DNA of 64,000 bases from an uncultured Enorma sp. Its GTDB lineage: Bacteria; Actinomycetota; Coriobacteriia; Coriobacteriales; Coriobacteriaceae. Made by a program: the position numbers and the translations under genes. The first letter of the stretch is position 1. Each line of letters begins with the position of its first letter. The stretch is taken from assembly GCA_905210055.1 (NCBI GenBank), contig CAJLVH010000001.1, forward strand, positions 12,521 to 76,520. Direction: 5' to 3'. Shown in pieces: positions 32,877 to 41,454 of the stretch. Under the pieces are notes generated by a model. That model was given only the letters and a program-made list of their open reading frames with translations, was not told where the DNA came from and searched no databases.

Positions 32877-34824
32877 ATGATGCGAAGCATTCGGAAGGTA
32901 CTGGTGCTGTGCACATTATTTCTGATGTCTGCGCTCGCTGCGCCCGTGCCTGCGCATGCCGACTCCTACCTGAACGTGCGCATTGAGGCATCGGTTCTGG
33001 GAAATGGCAGCCTTCGCGTGGTCGAGACGCGGGCGTTCAGATTCGACGACGATGGCAACGGCGTGTACTGGACGATCCCTTTGGCGAGCAACGAACAGGG
33101 CGCGGCGTCGAGCGTAGCCATCGACGGCGTCATGGTGGATGACGGGGAAGCGCGTGTTTACCCAGGTACCATCTGCCGAGCTGGGGAACGATGGGGTCTA
33201 CACCGTGGAACAGGCGAGAGGCACATGCCGGCTCATGGTGTACGCCCCGCATGCCGAGGACGACGTCCAGCTCGTCTCGGTGGGATACACGATCACCGGT
33301 GCCGTGATGGCCTGGGAAGATACCGCGGAGCTCTATTGGCAGTTCGTGGGTGCCGACTGGCAGGATGATTCCGAAGATGTCGAGCTCGTGGTTCGCTTTC
33401 CCGACGCTGAATCTGGTTCCGCCACCGTGGGCGAGGACTTCCGCGCCTGGGGGCATGGCCCGCTCGACGGCGCGGTAGCGCTCGATGCCGATATCCCTCA
33501 GGTGACGTACCGCGTCCCCCGCGTGTCGACCGGTGAGTTCGCCGAGGCGCGCGTGGCGTTTCCCCTCGCATGGGTTCCCCAGCTTGCCGCGAGTAGCGAG
33601 GCGTCCTCCGTGGAGCGTTTGCCGACGATTTTGGAGGAAGAGCGGGCGTGGGCAGCTGAGGCGAATGCGCTTCGCCAGCGTGCGCGCGAGCAGCGAACGT
33701 TTTTAGGTGCCGGCATGGTTGCCGTTCCGGCGCTCTTCACGATGGTGCTCGTTGCACTCAGGTGCTTGCGGCGCGAGTCCAAGCCGCAGTTTGCCGAAAC
33801 GTACTGTGACGACGTCCCATCACACGACCACCCTGCCGTTTTGGCAGCGTTCACCGAAAACGGCGCGGTGACGGAGCGCGCGCTCGTCTCGACGCTCATG
33901 AAGCTTACCGCCGAGGGCGTGGTAGGCATCCAGGATATGGAAGAACAGCGGCGCGCGTATCTCAAACGCACCTTGGGCGCTGCCTACGCAGATGATCCGT
34001 TTGCAGATGAAGACGCGGCGTGGGAAGACGAGACGCAGATAGAACGCAGGCAGTACCGCCTCGAGCTGCTTCAGCCCGCGCGCAAGGACGCGGATGATAT
34101 CAACGGTGCGGCACTCAGGCTCTTCTTCCGCACGAGCAAGACGACGGCGAGCTTCTCGTCCCTCGGTTCCTATAAAAACGATAACCCCGAGCGCTACGAG
34201 GAGCTGCGCGTCGACTTCGTCCACAAGGTCTCCGATGCGCTCGAGGCACGCCAGCTCATCGCATCGAAGGGCACGGCTGCCGCGGTCGCATCCATTGCGA
34301 TAGGAGGCGTGCTCGCAGCGTTCTCGTTCATCATAGGAATCATCGAGGAGCTCTGGATTCCCATGGTCGCCGCGATAGTGCTCGCGATTGTGGGCATGGT
34401 AATCGGGACGAGGTTCAAGCGTCTGACGCCCGAGGGCGTTGAGCTCCGTGCGCGCTGCGACGCCTTCACGCGCTGGTTGGAAGATTTCACGACGCTCCGT
34501 GCCGCGGTTCCCGATGATCTGGGCAGATGGAATAACGTGCTCGTGTGCGCCGTCGCGCTCGGCGTCTCCACCGAGCTCGTGCGCGATCTGGCGCTCCTCG
34601 CGCCCATCGAGGGCATCGCCGCTGCCGAGTGGTACCCGTCCTACTGGTGGTACCTGCCGGGCGACGGCCGCCGTGTGACGCCGGTTCAGCATGCCTCGAA
34701 TGTGTGCGTACTGCCGAGCGCTGCCGCCGCGGCGAGCGGGTTCAGCTCGGGCGGCGGCGGAGGCGGCGGATTCTCCGGAGGCGGAGGCGGCGGCGTCGGT
34801 GGCGGCGGGGGAGGTTCGTTCTAA
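32877..34824 (+). pseudogene. DUF2207-type membrane protein, interrupted by a frameshift
   Basis: The N-terminus (ATG 32877 after GGGAGGGGAG) has a signal peptide (LVLCTLFLMSALAAPVPAHA) and the start of a DUF2207 beta domain, in one frame to about 33155. The rest continues in the +1 frame from about 33139 to 34824: remaining DUF2207 domain, a membrane helix (about 33700-33765), a cytoplasmic part, two further helices (about 34285-34410) and a Gly-rich tail (GGGGGGGFSGGG). Homologous text runs on across the shift (DGEAR then VFTQVP), so one extra base near 33140-33160 explains it. Real mutation or sequencing error cannot be separated here. DUF2207 proteins are envelope proteins of unknown role. 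Confidence 0.8.
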
Positions 34825-34996
34825 CCGCGTGCCGCTGGAACCGTTCTTGTTTTCGGCGTAAGCGCGCCACTCGGAGGATTCTTTGCACCGTGTATCGCCG
34901 CTCCGCCTATTTCCCTTGCAGATGCGCTACATTAGAGAGCGTATCGGATTTCGTCGCCCGTGCACGGTGGCGACGTTGCGGGCAAGGAGGGGCTGC

Positions 34997-36631
34997 ATGG
35001 GATCTGAGCGGAAAGTCGAACGCGCGCTCATATCGGTGACCGACAAGACGGGCATCGTTGAGTTCGCACAGGCGCTCGTCGAGAAGTTCGGTGTCGAGAT
35101 CATCTCGACGGGCGGAACGGCGAGGGCGCTCGAGGAGGCGGGCGTGCCCGTTACCCCCATCGAGGCGTTTACCGGGTATCCGGAGATGATGGACGGTCGT
35201 GTGAAGACGCTCCATCCCAAGGTCCACGGCGCACTGCTTGCCCGTCGCGATTCCGACCAGCACATGGCCGAGGCTGCCGAGCACGATATCAAGCTCATCG
35301 ACCTCGTGTGCGTGAACCTGTATGAGTTCGAGAAGACGGTTGCCGATCCGAACGTGACGTTCGAAGACGCCATCGAGCACATCGATATCGGTGGCCCCTC
35401 CATGCTTCGTTCGGCCGCGAAGAACAACGATGCGGTGACGGTGATCTGCGACCCAGACGATTACGCATCCGTCCTGGAAGAGATGGGCGTACACGGTGGC
35501 GCCACCACGAAGGTCACGCGTCGCCGCCTCGCTGCGAAGGTATATGCGCGCACCGCTGCCTACGACACGGCGATTTCCACGTGGTTCAGCGCGTATCTTG
35601 AGCTGCAGAATCGCGAGATCGATCCGGATGATCCCTTCGAGCCGCCCGCGCTGCTCGACCTTCACCTCACCAAGGCGCAGGATCTTCGCTACGGCGAGAA
35701 CCCGCACCAGGCTGCGGCGGTCTACAAGCTCACCGGAGAGCTTGCGAACCTCGTGAGCTCGCCGAACCCGCTGGTGGGAGCCGAACAGCTTCAGGGCAAG
35801 CCGCTTTCGTACAACAACCTGCTCGATGCCGACGCCGCGTGGAATGCGGTGCGCGAGTTCGACGAGCCAGCGTGCGTGATTCTGAAGCATCAGAACCCGT
35901 GCGGCTCCGCCGTGGCGAAGGATGTCACGACGGCGTACGACCGCGCCTTCGCCTGCGATCCCAAGAGCGCCTTCGGCGGCATCATCGCGGTGAACCGCGA
36001 GGTTCCGCTGGCGCTCGTCGAGCATTTCGCAGACCAGAACAAGCAGTTCGTTGAGGTGCTCATTGCGCCGAGCTATACGCCCGAGGCGCTCGAGCGCTTG
36101 AGCAAGCGCGCCAACCTCCGCGTGCTCGCCACGGGCGGCGCCGAGGGTCACGCCACGCTCGAGGTGCGTTCCGTCGATGGCGGCATGCTCGTGCAGTGCG
36201 TCGACACGGTGGACGAGGATCCCACCGAGTTCACGTGCCCCACGAGCCGCAAGCCCACGGACAAGGAGATGCGTGACCTCGTGTTCGCATGGAACGTCGT
36301 GAAGACGGTGAAGTCGAACGCTATCTTGATCGCCAAGGATCAGGCGGGTATCGGCATGGGCCCGGGCCAGCCCAACCGCGTGGACTCGGCGCTTCTGGCC
36401 TGCGAGCGCGCGGAAGACGCTTGCGAGCGCATGGGGCTCGCGGCGGGCGGATTCGTCGCGGCGAGCGACGCGTTCTTCCCGTTCCGCGATAACGTGGACG
36501 TGCTCGCCGAGCACGGCGTCACCGCGATCATCCAGCCGGGCGGATCGGTGCGCGACGACGAGTCCATCAAAGCGTGCGACGACCACGATATCGCGATGAT
36601 CTTCACCGGCACGCGCCACTTCCGCCACTAA
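34997..36631 (+). CDS. purH: Bifunctional AICAR formyltransferase/IMP cyclohydrolase
   Basis: A 544-residue enzyme for the last two steps of IMP synthesis. The N-terminal MGS-like cyclohydrolase domain (about 1-200) has [14 protein letters not shown] and [19 protein letters not shown]. The C-terminal AICARFT domain (about 210-544) has [21 protein letters not shown] and [11 protein letters not shown]. Start at 34997 with AAGGAGG about 7 nt upstream; the frame continues upstream without family sequence. No other pur gene is adjacent. A strong terminator follows. Confidence 0.97.
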   Translation: MGSERKVERALISVTDKTGIVEFAQALVEKFGVEIISTGGTARALEEAGVPVTPIEAFTGYPEMMDGRVKTLHPKVHGALLARRDSDQHMAEAAEHDIKLIDLVCVNLYEFEKTVADPNVTFEDAIEHIDIGGPSMLRSAAKNNDAVTVICDPDDYASVLEEMGVHGGATTKVTRRRLAAKVYARTAAYDTAISTWFSAYLELQNREIDPDDPFEPPALLDLHLTKAQDLRYGENPHQAAAVYKLTGELANLVSSPNPLVGAEQLQGKPLSYNNLLDADAAWNAVREFDEPACVILKHQNPCGSAVAKDVTTAYDRAFACDPKSAFGGIIAVNREVPLALVEHFADQNKQFVEVLIAPSYTPEALERLSKRANLRVLATGGAEGHATLEVRSVDGGMLVQCVDTVDEDPTEFTCPTSRKPTDKEMRDLVFAWNVVKTVKSNAILIAKDQAGIGMGPGQPNRVDSALLACERAEDACERMGLAAGGFVAASDAFFPFRDNVDVLAEHGVTAIIQPGGSVRDDESIKACDDHDIAMIFTGTRHFRH

Positions 36632-36676
36632 GGCGGCGCGCGGCAACGGAGCGCTGCTTGGCGGTAGATGAGCCGC

Positions 36677-36712
36677 AACGGCCGCTGAGGGATACCTTGG
36701 CGGCCGTTTTTT
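36677..36712 (+). terminator. Rho-independent terminator of purH
   Basis: AACGGCCGC and GCGGCCGTT-type arms (36677-36685, 36700-36708) around a 14-nt loop, ending in TTTTTT. Confidence 0.93.
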
Positions 36713-36737
36713 CTACGTGCATCGTGCCTTATTGATT

Positions 36738-36804
36738 AAAAAGCGTAGAAAGCTTCAATAAGAGTCGTTCGAAAAGGTTCTTACTGAGGCTTTTTACGCT
36801 TTTT
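36738..36804. repeat. AT-rich imperfect palindrome
   Basis: Arms 36738-36762 (AAAAAGCGTAGAAAGCTTCA and five more) and 36780-36804 match at 22 of 25 positions. Lies between the purH terminator and the next promoter. Much lower GC than its surroundings; possible small inserted element. Confidence 0.7.
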
Positions 36805-36860
36805 GCACAGAGCGATGTGATTGCGGTCGACGGAGCTCTGCCACGCGAAGCGCCGAGAGG

Positions 36861-36886
36861 TTGACATCTGGCGCAAGGGGTACAAT
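36861..36886 (+). promoter_or_regulatory. Candidate promoter of the 37007 gene
   Basis: A perfect TTGACA (36861-36866) is followed by TACAAT (36881-36886), but the spacer is only 14 bp, so activity is uncertain unless an activator or an alternative -10 is used. The family A palindrome lies between it and the coding start. Confidence 0.35.
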
Positions 36887-36907
36887 TGATGAAATTCCGA
36901 AAGGTTC

Positions 36908-36991
36908 GGCATGTAACATTACCCCAGGGGTTTTCGACATACCCGGTGAGTTTACTCATGTCGAAAAACCCCTGGGGTAATGTTACATGCC
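36908..36991. repeat. Dispersed palindrome, family A copy 3
   Basis: Arms 36908-36940 and 36958-36991 (GGCATGTAACATTACCCCAG and complement) differ by one base in length. It ends 15 bp before the GTG of the next gene, so the hairpin would sit in its 5' untranslated region just ahead of the ribosome site AAAGGAG. Confidence 0.95.
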
Positions 36992-37006
36992 AGAAAAGGA
37001 GCTGCT

Positions 37007-37657
37007 GTGACAGACACCGCATTTCAGCTGGGCAAACCGGCGCTTGTGTGCCGTTGGCGCCTCGCGGGGCGACATGTGCCGCTCCTCAACCGGCATATGC
37101 GCGCGCTCTCGCAGCGGCGCGTGAACGGTGAGGCGCTCTCGACGAACCTGCTTGGCTGGGTAAAGCAGCATATCGAATGGTCTCTGGCAGAAGACCCCGC
37201 TGCGGTAGCGGATGGTGTCCTCATGATCGTGGTGGACGAGGCGGGGCAAGCAGCGATGAGCACGGGCGCTTATGAGCCTCTGGCCGACGCATCGCTCGAA
37301 GATCTTGCCCTGCGCGCGCAGACGGCTCAAGTCGAAGCATTCGAGCTCGGCGTCGCCCCCGAGGTGCTGTGCACGGCGGAAGACGGCGGAATCACCATCG
37401 GGCTGTCGACGGATGTTCCGGCGGCGGGTGCGACGAGCTTGGTCGAACATCTTGCACAGACACGCGGCATCGCGCTCAAGCGCGATCCGGCACTGCCGTT
37501 CCGTGCGGTATCCGGCCTCGTGGGCGGTGAGGCGTTCCTTGTGTCCGACGAGTACGGCATCGTTGCTGTAACGAATGCGGGGTGCGCACAGGAAGATGCG
37601 GGTACCGTCGCGTTCCTTTCAGCTGCCTTTGAAAAGCTCTACGATGCTGTCCGCTAG
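37007..37657 (+). CDS. Hypothetical protein, 216 residues
   Basis: Start GTG at 37007 with AAAGGAG about 9 nt upstream; the open frame from 36980 begins inside a repeat and is not used. Soluble, mildly acidic, no membrane segments. The sequence LVCRWRLAGRHVPLLNRHMR and a later AVSGLVGGEAFLVSDEYGIV are distinctive, but I recognise no family. It is followed 39 bp later by a two-component system in the same direction, and may be cotranscribed. Confidence 0.7.
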   Translation: MTDTAFQLGKPALVCRWRLAGRHVPLLNRHMRALSQRRVNGEALSTNLLGWVKQHIEWSLAEDPAAVADGVLMIVVDEAGQAAMSTGAYEPLADASLEDLALRAQTAQVEAFELGVAPEVLCTAEDGGITIGLSTDVPAAGATSLVEHLAQTRGIALKRDPALPFRAVSGLVGGEAFLVSDEYGIVAVTNAGCAQEDAGTVAFLSAAFEKLYDAVR

Positions 37658-37696
37658 GTAGCCCCCGTTGATTCATATCGGGTAAAGGAGCCACGC

Positions 37697-38362
37697 ATGT
37701 CCCTCATCTATGTAGTCGAAGACGATGCTGCGATTCGCGGCGAGCTCGTGCAGGCGCTCGAGCGCAACGGGTTCGAAGCTGTGTGGTGCGAGGCGTTCGA
37801 TCACGTGGTCGAGGACGTACAGGAGCGCCATCCCGACCTCGTGCTGCTCGATCTCACGCTACCGGGCACCGACGGCCAGTTCCTCTGCCGTGAGCTGCGA
37901 GCCGCCTCCGAGGTGCCCATCATCGTGCTTACCTCGCGCGTGACCGAGATCGACGAGGTCATGAGCATGACCATGGGCGCCGACGACTTCATCCCCAAGC
38001 CGTATAGCACGCGGGTGCTCGTGGCACGCATTCAGGCGCTGCTGCGACGCGCGGCAGGGGGAGCAGAGCGCACTGTGCTGGAACACAAGGGTGTGACACT
38101 CGATGTATCGCGCTCCGTCGCGCAGGCGGCGGGAGGCCAGATCGAGCTTACGAAGAACGAGATGCGCATCTTAAGCCTGCTCATGGCGCATGCGGGGACG
38201 ATCGTCTCGCGCGAGGAGATCATGCGCGACCTGTGGGATTCCGATGCATTCGTGGACGACAACACACTCACCGTGAACATCAACCGCCTGCGCGCGACGC
38301 TCGCGAAGATCGGGGTGAGCGATTACCTCACCACGCATCGCGGGCGCGGATACTCGGTCTAG
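37697..38362 (+). CDS. OmpR-family response regulator (Bce-like)
   Basis: A 221-residue regulator: phosphoacceptor D52 (LVLLDLTLPGTDG), acidic E8-D9-D10, K101 (IPKPYS), and a winged-helix domain ending DNTLTVNINRLRATL and THRGRGYSV. Best fits the BceR group that controls resistance to cell-wall-active peptides. AAAGGAG precedes the ATG. The kinase follows after 9 bp. Confidence 0.95.
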   Translation: MSLIYVVEDDAAIRGELVQALERNGFEAVWCEAFDHVVEDVQERHPDLVLLDLTLPGTDGQFLCRELRAASEVPIIVLTSRVTEIDEVMSMTMGADDFIPKPYSTRVLVARIQALLRRAAGGAERTVLEHKGVTLDVSRSVAQAAGGQIELTKNEMRILSLLMAHAGTIVSREEIMRDLWDSDAFVDDNTLTVNINRLRATLAKIGVSDYLTTHRGRGYSV

Positions 38363-38371
38363 GAGGGGTTC

Positions 38372-39442
38372 ATGAAGTTCGTCTCCTTCGTGCTCTCGCA
38401 CGCCTCAACGTGCTTCATACTTGCCATCGTGGTGTTAATCTCGTCTTTCGTGCTGTTCGTAGCCGGCGTGTCGGTGAACATCATCGTGTTCACGGCGATT
38501 ATCGAGGTGCTCGGCACGCTGGCAGCACTTGCGATCGATTGGACGCGCAAGAAGCGTTTCTTCGGGGATTTGGAGGCGTGTACGAGCGAGGTCGATCACC
38601 CGCTGTGGATGACGGAGATGGTCGAGCGGCCGGAGTATCTCGAGGGTGCGATCATCTACGACGCGCTGGGTGCGATCGCGCACGCGGCAAACGACGATGT
38701 CGCCGAATACCGTCGTCAGGTTGCCGATTACCGCGAGTATATCGAGACGTGGGTTCACGAAGCGAAGTCCCCGCTCGCTGCAGCGCATCTCATGGTCGAC
38801 AACCTGCGGGCAGAACCTCTTGCCGACGCAGCCGCCGAGAAGGTCGAGTCGATCGATGAAGAGCTCAAGCGCGTGAAGGGCTACATCGATCAGGTGCTGT
38901 TCTATGCCCGTTCGGAGGCGTTCGACCGCGATTACCTCATTCGCGCGTATTCGCTCGCAGACCTGGTGGCGGCCGCGTTGCGCGCGAACGCCTCCACGCT
39001 TATCGGAGCGCACGTCGCGCCCGTGCTCGGCGATCTCGATCTCGAGGTGTTCACCGATGAGAAGTGGGTCGAATTCATTCTGGGGCAGATTATCCAGAAC
39101 TCAGTGAAGTATGCCCGTTCCGAGGAGCCACGCATCGAGTTTTCGGCGAGGCTCGTGGATGTGGGGAGCGCCGATGAGCGCGCGGAGCTCACCGTGAGCG
39201 ACAACGGCTGCGGCGTGAGTGCCGCCGACCTGCCGCGCGTGTTCGACAAGGGCTTCACCGGGGACAACGGTCGCACTGGCAAGCGCTCGACGGGTATCGG
39301 CCTGTATTTGGTGAAGCGCCTCTGCGACAAGATGGGTGTGGGCGTTGCCGCATCCTCGCAACCGGGCGAGGGCTTCGTGATCACCCTCACCTTCTCCCGC
39401 AACAAGTTCCGGTTCGTCGACCGGGGGGGGGCACTCCTCTGA
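38372..39442 (+). CDS. Intramembrane-sensing histidine kinase (BceS-like)
   Basis: A 356-residue kinase with two close N-terminal helices (about 13-33 and 36-56) and almost no extracellular loop, as in BceS-type kinases that sense through an ABC transporter. H129 in WVHEAKSPLAAAHL is the phosphoacceptor; N (IIQNSVKYAR), G1 (DNGCGV) and G2 (STGIGLYLVKRL) boxes are present. No Bce ABC transporter is adjacent. The last codons run through nine consecutive G (39423-39431), a slippage-prone tract that can alter the last residues (RGGALL). AGGAGG precedes the ATG. Confidence 0.93.
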   Translation: MKFVSFVLSHASTCFILAIVVLISSFVLFVAGVSVNIIVFTAIIEVLGTLAALAIDWTRKKRFFGDLEACTSEVDHPLWMTEMVERPEYLEGAIIYDALGAIAHAANDDVAEYRRQVADYREYIETWVHEAKSPLAAAHLMVDNLRAEPLADAAAEKVESIDEELKRVKGYIDQVLFYARSEAFDRDYLIRAYSLADLVAAALRANASTLIGAHVAPVLGDLDLEVFTDEKWVEFILGQIIQNSVKYARSEEPRIEFSARLVDVGSADERAELTVSDNGCGVSAADLPRVFDKGFTGDNGRTGKRSTGIGLYLVKRLCDKMGVGVAASSQPGEGFVITLTFSRNKFRFVDRGGALL

Positions 39443-39444
39443 GG

Positions 39445-39477
39445 TGACCCAATAAGGGACAGGTGCATTTTGGGACA
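39445..39477. repeat. Family B 33-bp hairpin element, copy 2
   Basis: TGACCCAATAAGGGACAGG followed by TGCATTTTGGGACA; two substitutions from copy 1. Starts 2 bp after the kinase stop. Confidence 0.9.
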
Positions 39478-39602
39478 TCCCGCACGCGGCGAGCGAAGCG
39501 ATGCCGCCCAACCCCGCATCCGACCCTTTGAGTGGGCGAATCGCGGCAACCCGAGGTACCCCCCTCGCCCCCTCCGCCCGCTCGTGCAAGTAGGTAAGCG
39601 CA

Positions 39603-39709
39603 GGGCTGAGGGCATTCCCGTCGTACGAGTTCCGCACGCAAAGGAGGCGCCAGTGGCGCCTCCGTCTTGCGCAGAACTGTTTGAAGTACGACGGGAATGC
39701 CCTCAGCCC
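39603..39709. terminator. Large bidirectional hairpin between convergent genes
   Basis: 24-bp perfect arms (39603-39626, beginning GGGCTGAGGGCATTCCCGTC, and 39686-39709) enclose a second perfect stem GGAGGCGCC/GGCGCCTCC (39643-39663). It lies between the convergent kinase and universal stress genes and would form on either transcript. No T-run, so termination is presumed, not shown; it may equally be another repeat element. Confidence 0.7.
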
Positions 39710-39722
39710 GGATGGAGCGACC

Positions 39723-40163
39723 CTACTTCACAACTAATATGTCGCAGTCCGTGCTGCGCAGCAGGAACGTGGAGATCGACCCGAGCAGCGCATACTTAAT
39801 GGAAGAGAGCCCGCGAGCTCCGCACATCACCAGATCGGGCTGAATGACATCGAGCATCTCATCCTTGAGCGTCTCACGGATGCGGCCGGCGCGGATGATG
39901 ATCTCCACATCGGCGATGTCGGGGTTCGCCTTGGCCTCTTCGACCGCTGGGGCGATGGAGTCGCGGAACGCCGTCTCGAGCCCGTTGATGAGGTCGACGG
40001 GGTACGCACCGGCGGATTCGAGCGCCGTCGAGTCGATGACGTGCCCGATGTAGAGCTTCGCCCCGTTGTTCGCGGCGACCTTGATGGCGCGCGCAAGCAC
40101 AAAGTCCTGCTGATCGGTGCCGTCGAGCGCAACGAATACCTTGGAATAACCCTCTTGAATCAT
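39723..40163 (-). CDS. Universal stress protein (UspA family)
   Basis: A 146-residue cytoplasmic UspA-fold protein. The ATP-binding signature is visible near the C-terminus (GARGLSSIKYALLGSISTFLL, read as G-2x-G-9x-G-S/T), and the N-terminal VFVALDGTDQQ is typical. Such proteins bind ATP and accumulate under stress. AAGGAGG precedes the ATG. Divergent from uppP. Confidence 0.95.
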   Translation of the reverse strand: MIQEGYSKVFVALDGTDQQDFVLARAIKVAANNGAKLYIGHVIDSTALESAGAYPVDLINGLETAFRDSIAPAVEEAKANPDIADVEIIIRAGRIRETLKDEMLDVIQPDLVMCGARGLSSIKYALLGSISTFLLRSTDCDILVVK

Positions 40164-40348
40164 CGTATGCCTCCTTGCGTTGGATGCAACTGTGGTGGGC
40201 GCTAACCGTGCGGAACGCCCTTGGTTGCGTCGGTTATACCCCGTTGTGCACGAAGAGGTTGAAGTATTCTGTGAACGATACGGCTTTCTCCGTGTGCGTA
40301 CGTTTTTCTGGCCGATAATGGCATCTGCAAAACGTACAGGGAGGCGCC

Positions 40349-41290
40349 ATGGATTTCATCGAGCTGCTCAAATCGGCGTTCCTCGGCCTCGTCGAGGGCA
40401 TCACCGAGTGGCTACCTATCTCCTCGACCGGCCATATGATCCTCGTTGACGAGTTCATCAGTCTGAACGTCACGCGTGAGTTCTGGAACATGTTCCAGGT
40501 TGTGATCCAGCTCGGCGCGATCCTCGCGGTGTGCGTGTACTTCTTCCACCAACTCAATCCGTTCTCGCCGCGCAAGGACGCCGAGGAGCGCCGCGGAACC
40601 TGGGTGCTTTGGGGCAAGATCGTAGTCGCATGCATTCCGGCGGCGATCATTGGCATCCTCTTCGACGACTTCATGGAGGAGCATCTCTACAATGCTACGG
40701 TGGTTGCTCTGGCGCTCATCGTGTATGGCGTGGCGTTCATCGTGATTGAGCGGTGGCGTGCGCATCGGTTTGAAGCGCGCGTAGCTGCCGAGGGTCTTCA
40801 GGCCGGGAGCCGTCCCGCAGGCGCTCATTTCGCCCGCCCCGCTGAAGACGTCGAACCCACAGAAGGTGGCGACTTCGGCTCCATCACGCGGCTCGAGGAT
40901 CTGCCGTGGTCCACGGCGTTCGGCATCGGCGTGTTCCAGGTGCTCTCGCTCATTCCGGGCACCTCGCGCTCGGGTTCCACGATCATCGGTGGCTTGCTGC
41001 TGGGTACGACGCGCTCTGTCGCAGCTGAGTTTACGTTCTTCTTGGCGATTCCCGTCATGTTCGGTGCGAGCGCGCTCAAGCTCGCGAAGTACGTATTCCT
41101 CGACGGCGGCACCTTCGGCATGAACGAGGTCTCCATCATGGTGGTGGGCTGCGTCGTGGCGTTCGCGGTCTCGCTCGCCGCCATCAAGTGGCTCATGGGC
41201 TTCGTGCGTCGTCACACGTTCACGGTGTTCGGCGTCTATCGCATCGTGCTCGGCGTGCTGGTGCTGGGATACTTCTTCCTCATTGCATAA
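40349..41290 (+). CDS. uppP: Undecaprenyl-diphosphatase
   Basis: A 313-residue membrane phosphatase recycling undecaprenyl pyrophosphate for peptidoglycan synthesis; it confers bacitracin resistance. Both catalytic motifs are visible: [16 protein letters not shown] (about 14-29) and PGTSRSG (about 203-209). It is about 40 residues longer than usual because of a hydrophilic insertion (about 137-180) between helices. GGGAGG precedes the ATG. Lies 900 bp from a Bce-like two-component system. Confidence 0.97.
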   Translation: MDFIELLKSAFLGLVEGITEWLPISSTGHMILVDEFISLNVTREFWNMFQVVIQLGAILAVCVYFFHQLNPFSPRKDAEERRGTWVLWGKIVVACIPAAIIGILFDDFMEEHLYNATVVALALIVYGVAFIVIERWRAHRFEARVAAEGLQAGSRPAGAHFARPAEDVEPTEGGDFGSITRLEDLPWSTAFGIGVFQVLSLIPGTSRSGSTIIGGLLLGTTRSVAAEFTFFLAIPVMFGASALKLAKYVFLDGGTFGMNEVSIMVVGCVVAFAVSLAAIKWLMGFVRRHTFTVFGVYRIVLGVLVLGYFFLIA

Positions 41291-41454
41291 CGGCCTCGTT
41301 GCATGCCGCGCTACGACGACATGAGTGCAGCGAGGGCAGGTTGGTTTCCACTGGTTTGCTGTGCCGCATCGCGGCAGCATGCTTCCAGCTATAGGACTAC
41401 AATACATAGCATTGCATAGGTGAAGCGATTTATGCCAGATAAGGAGGCCGCTCT

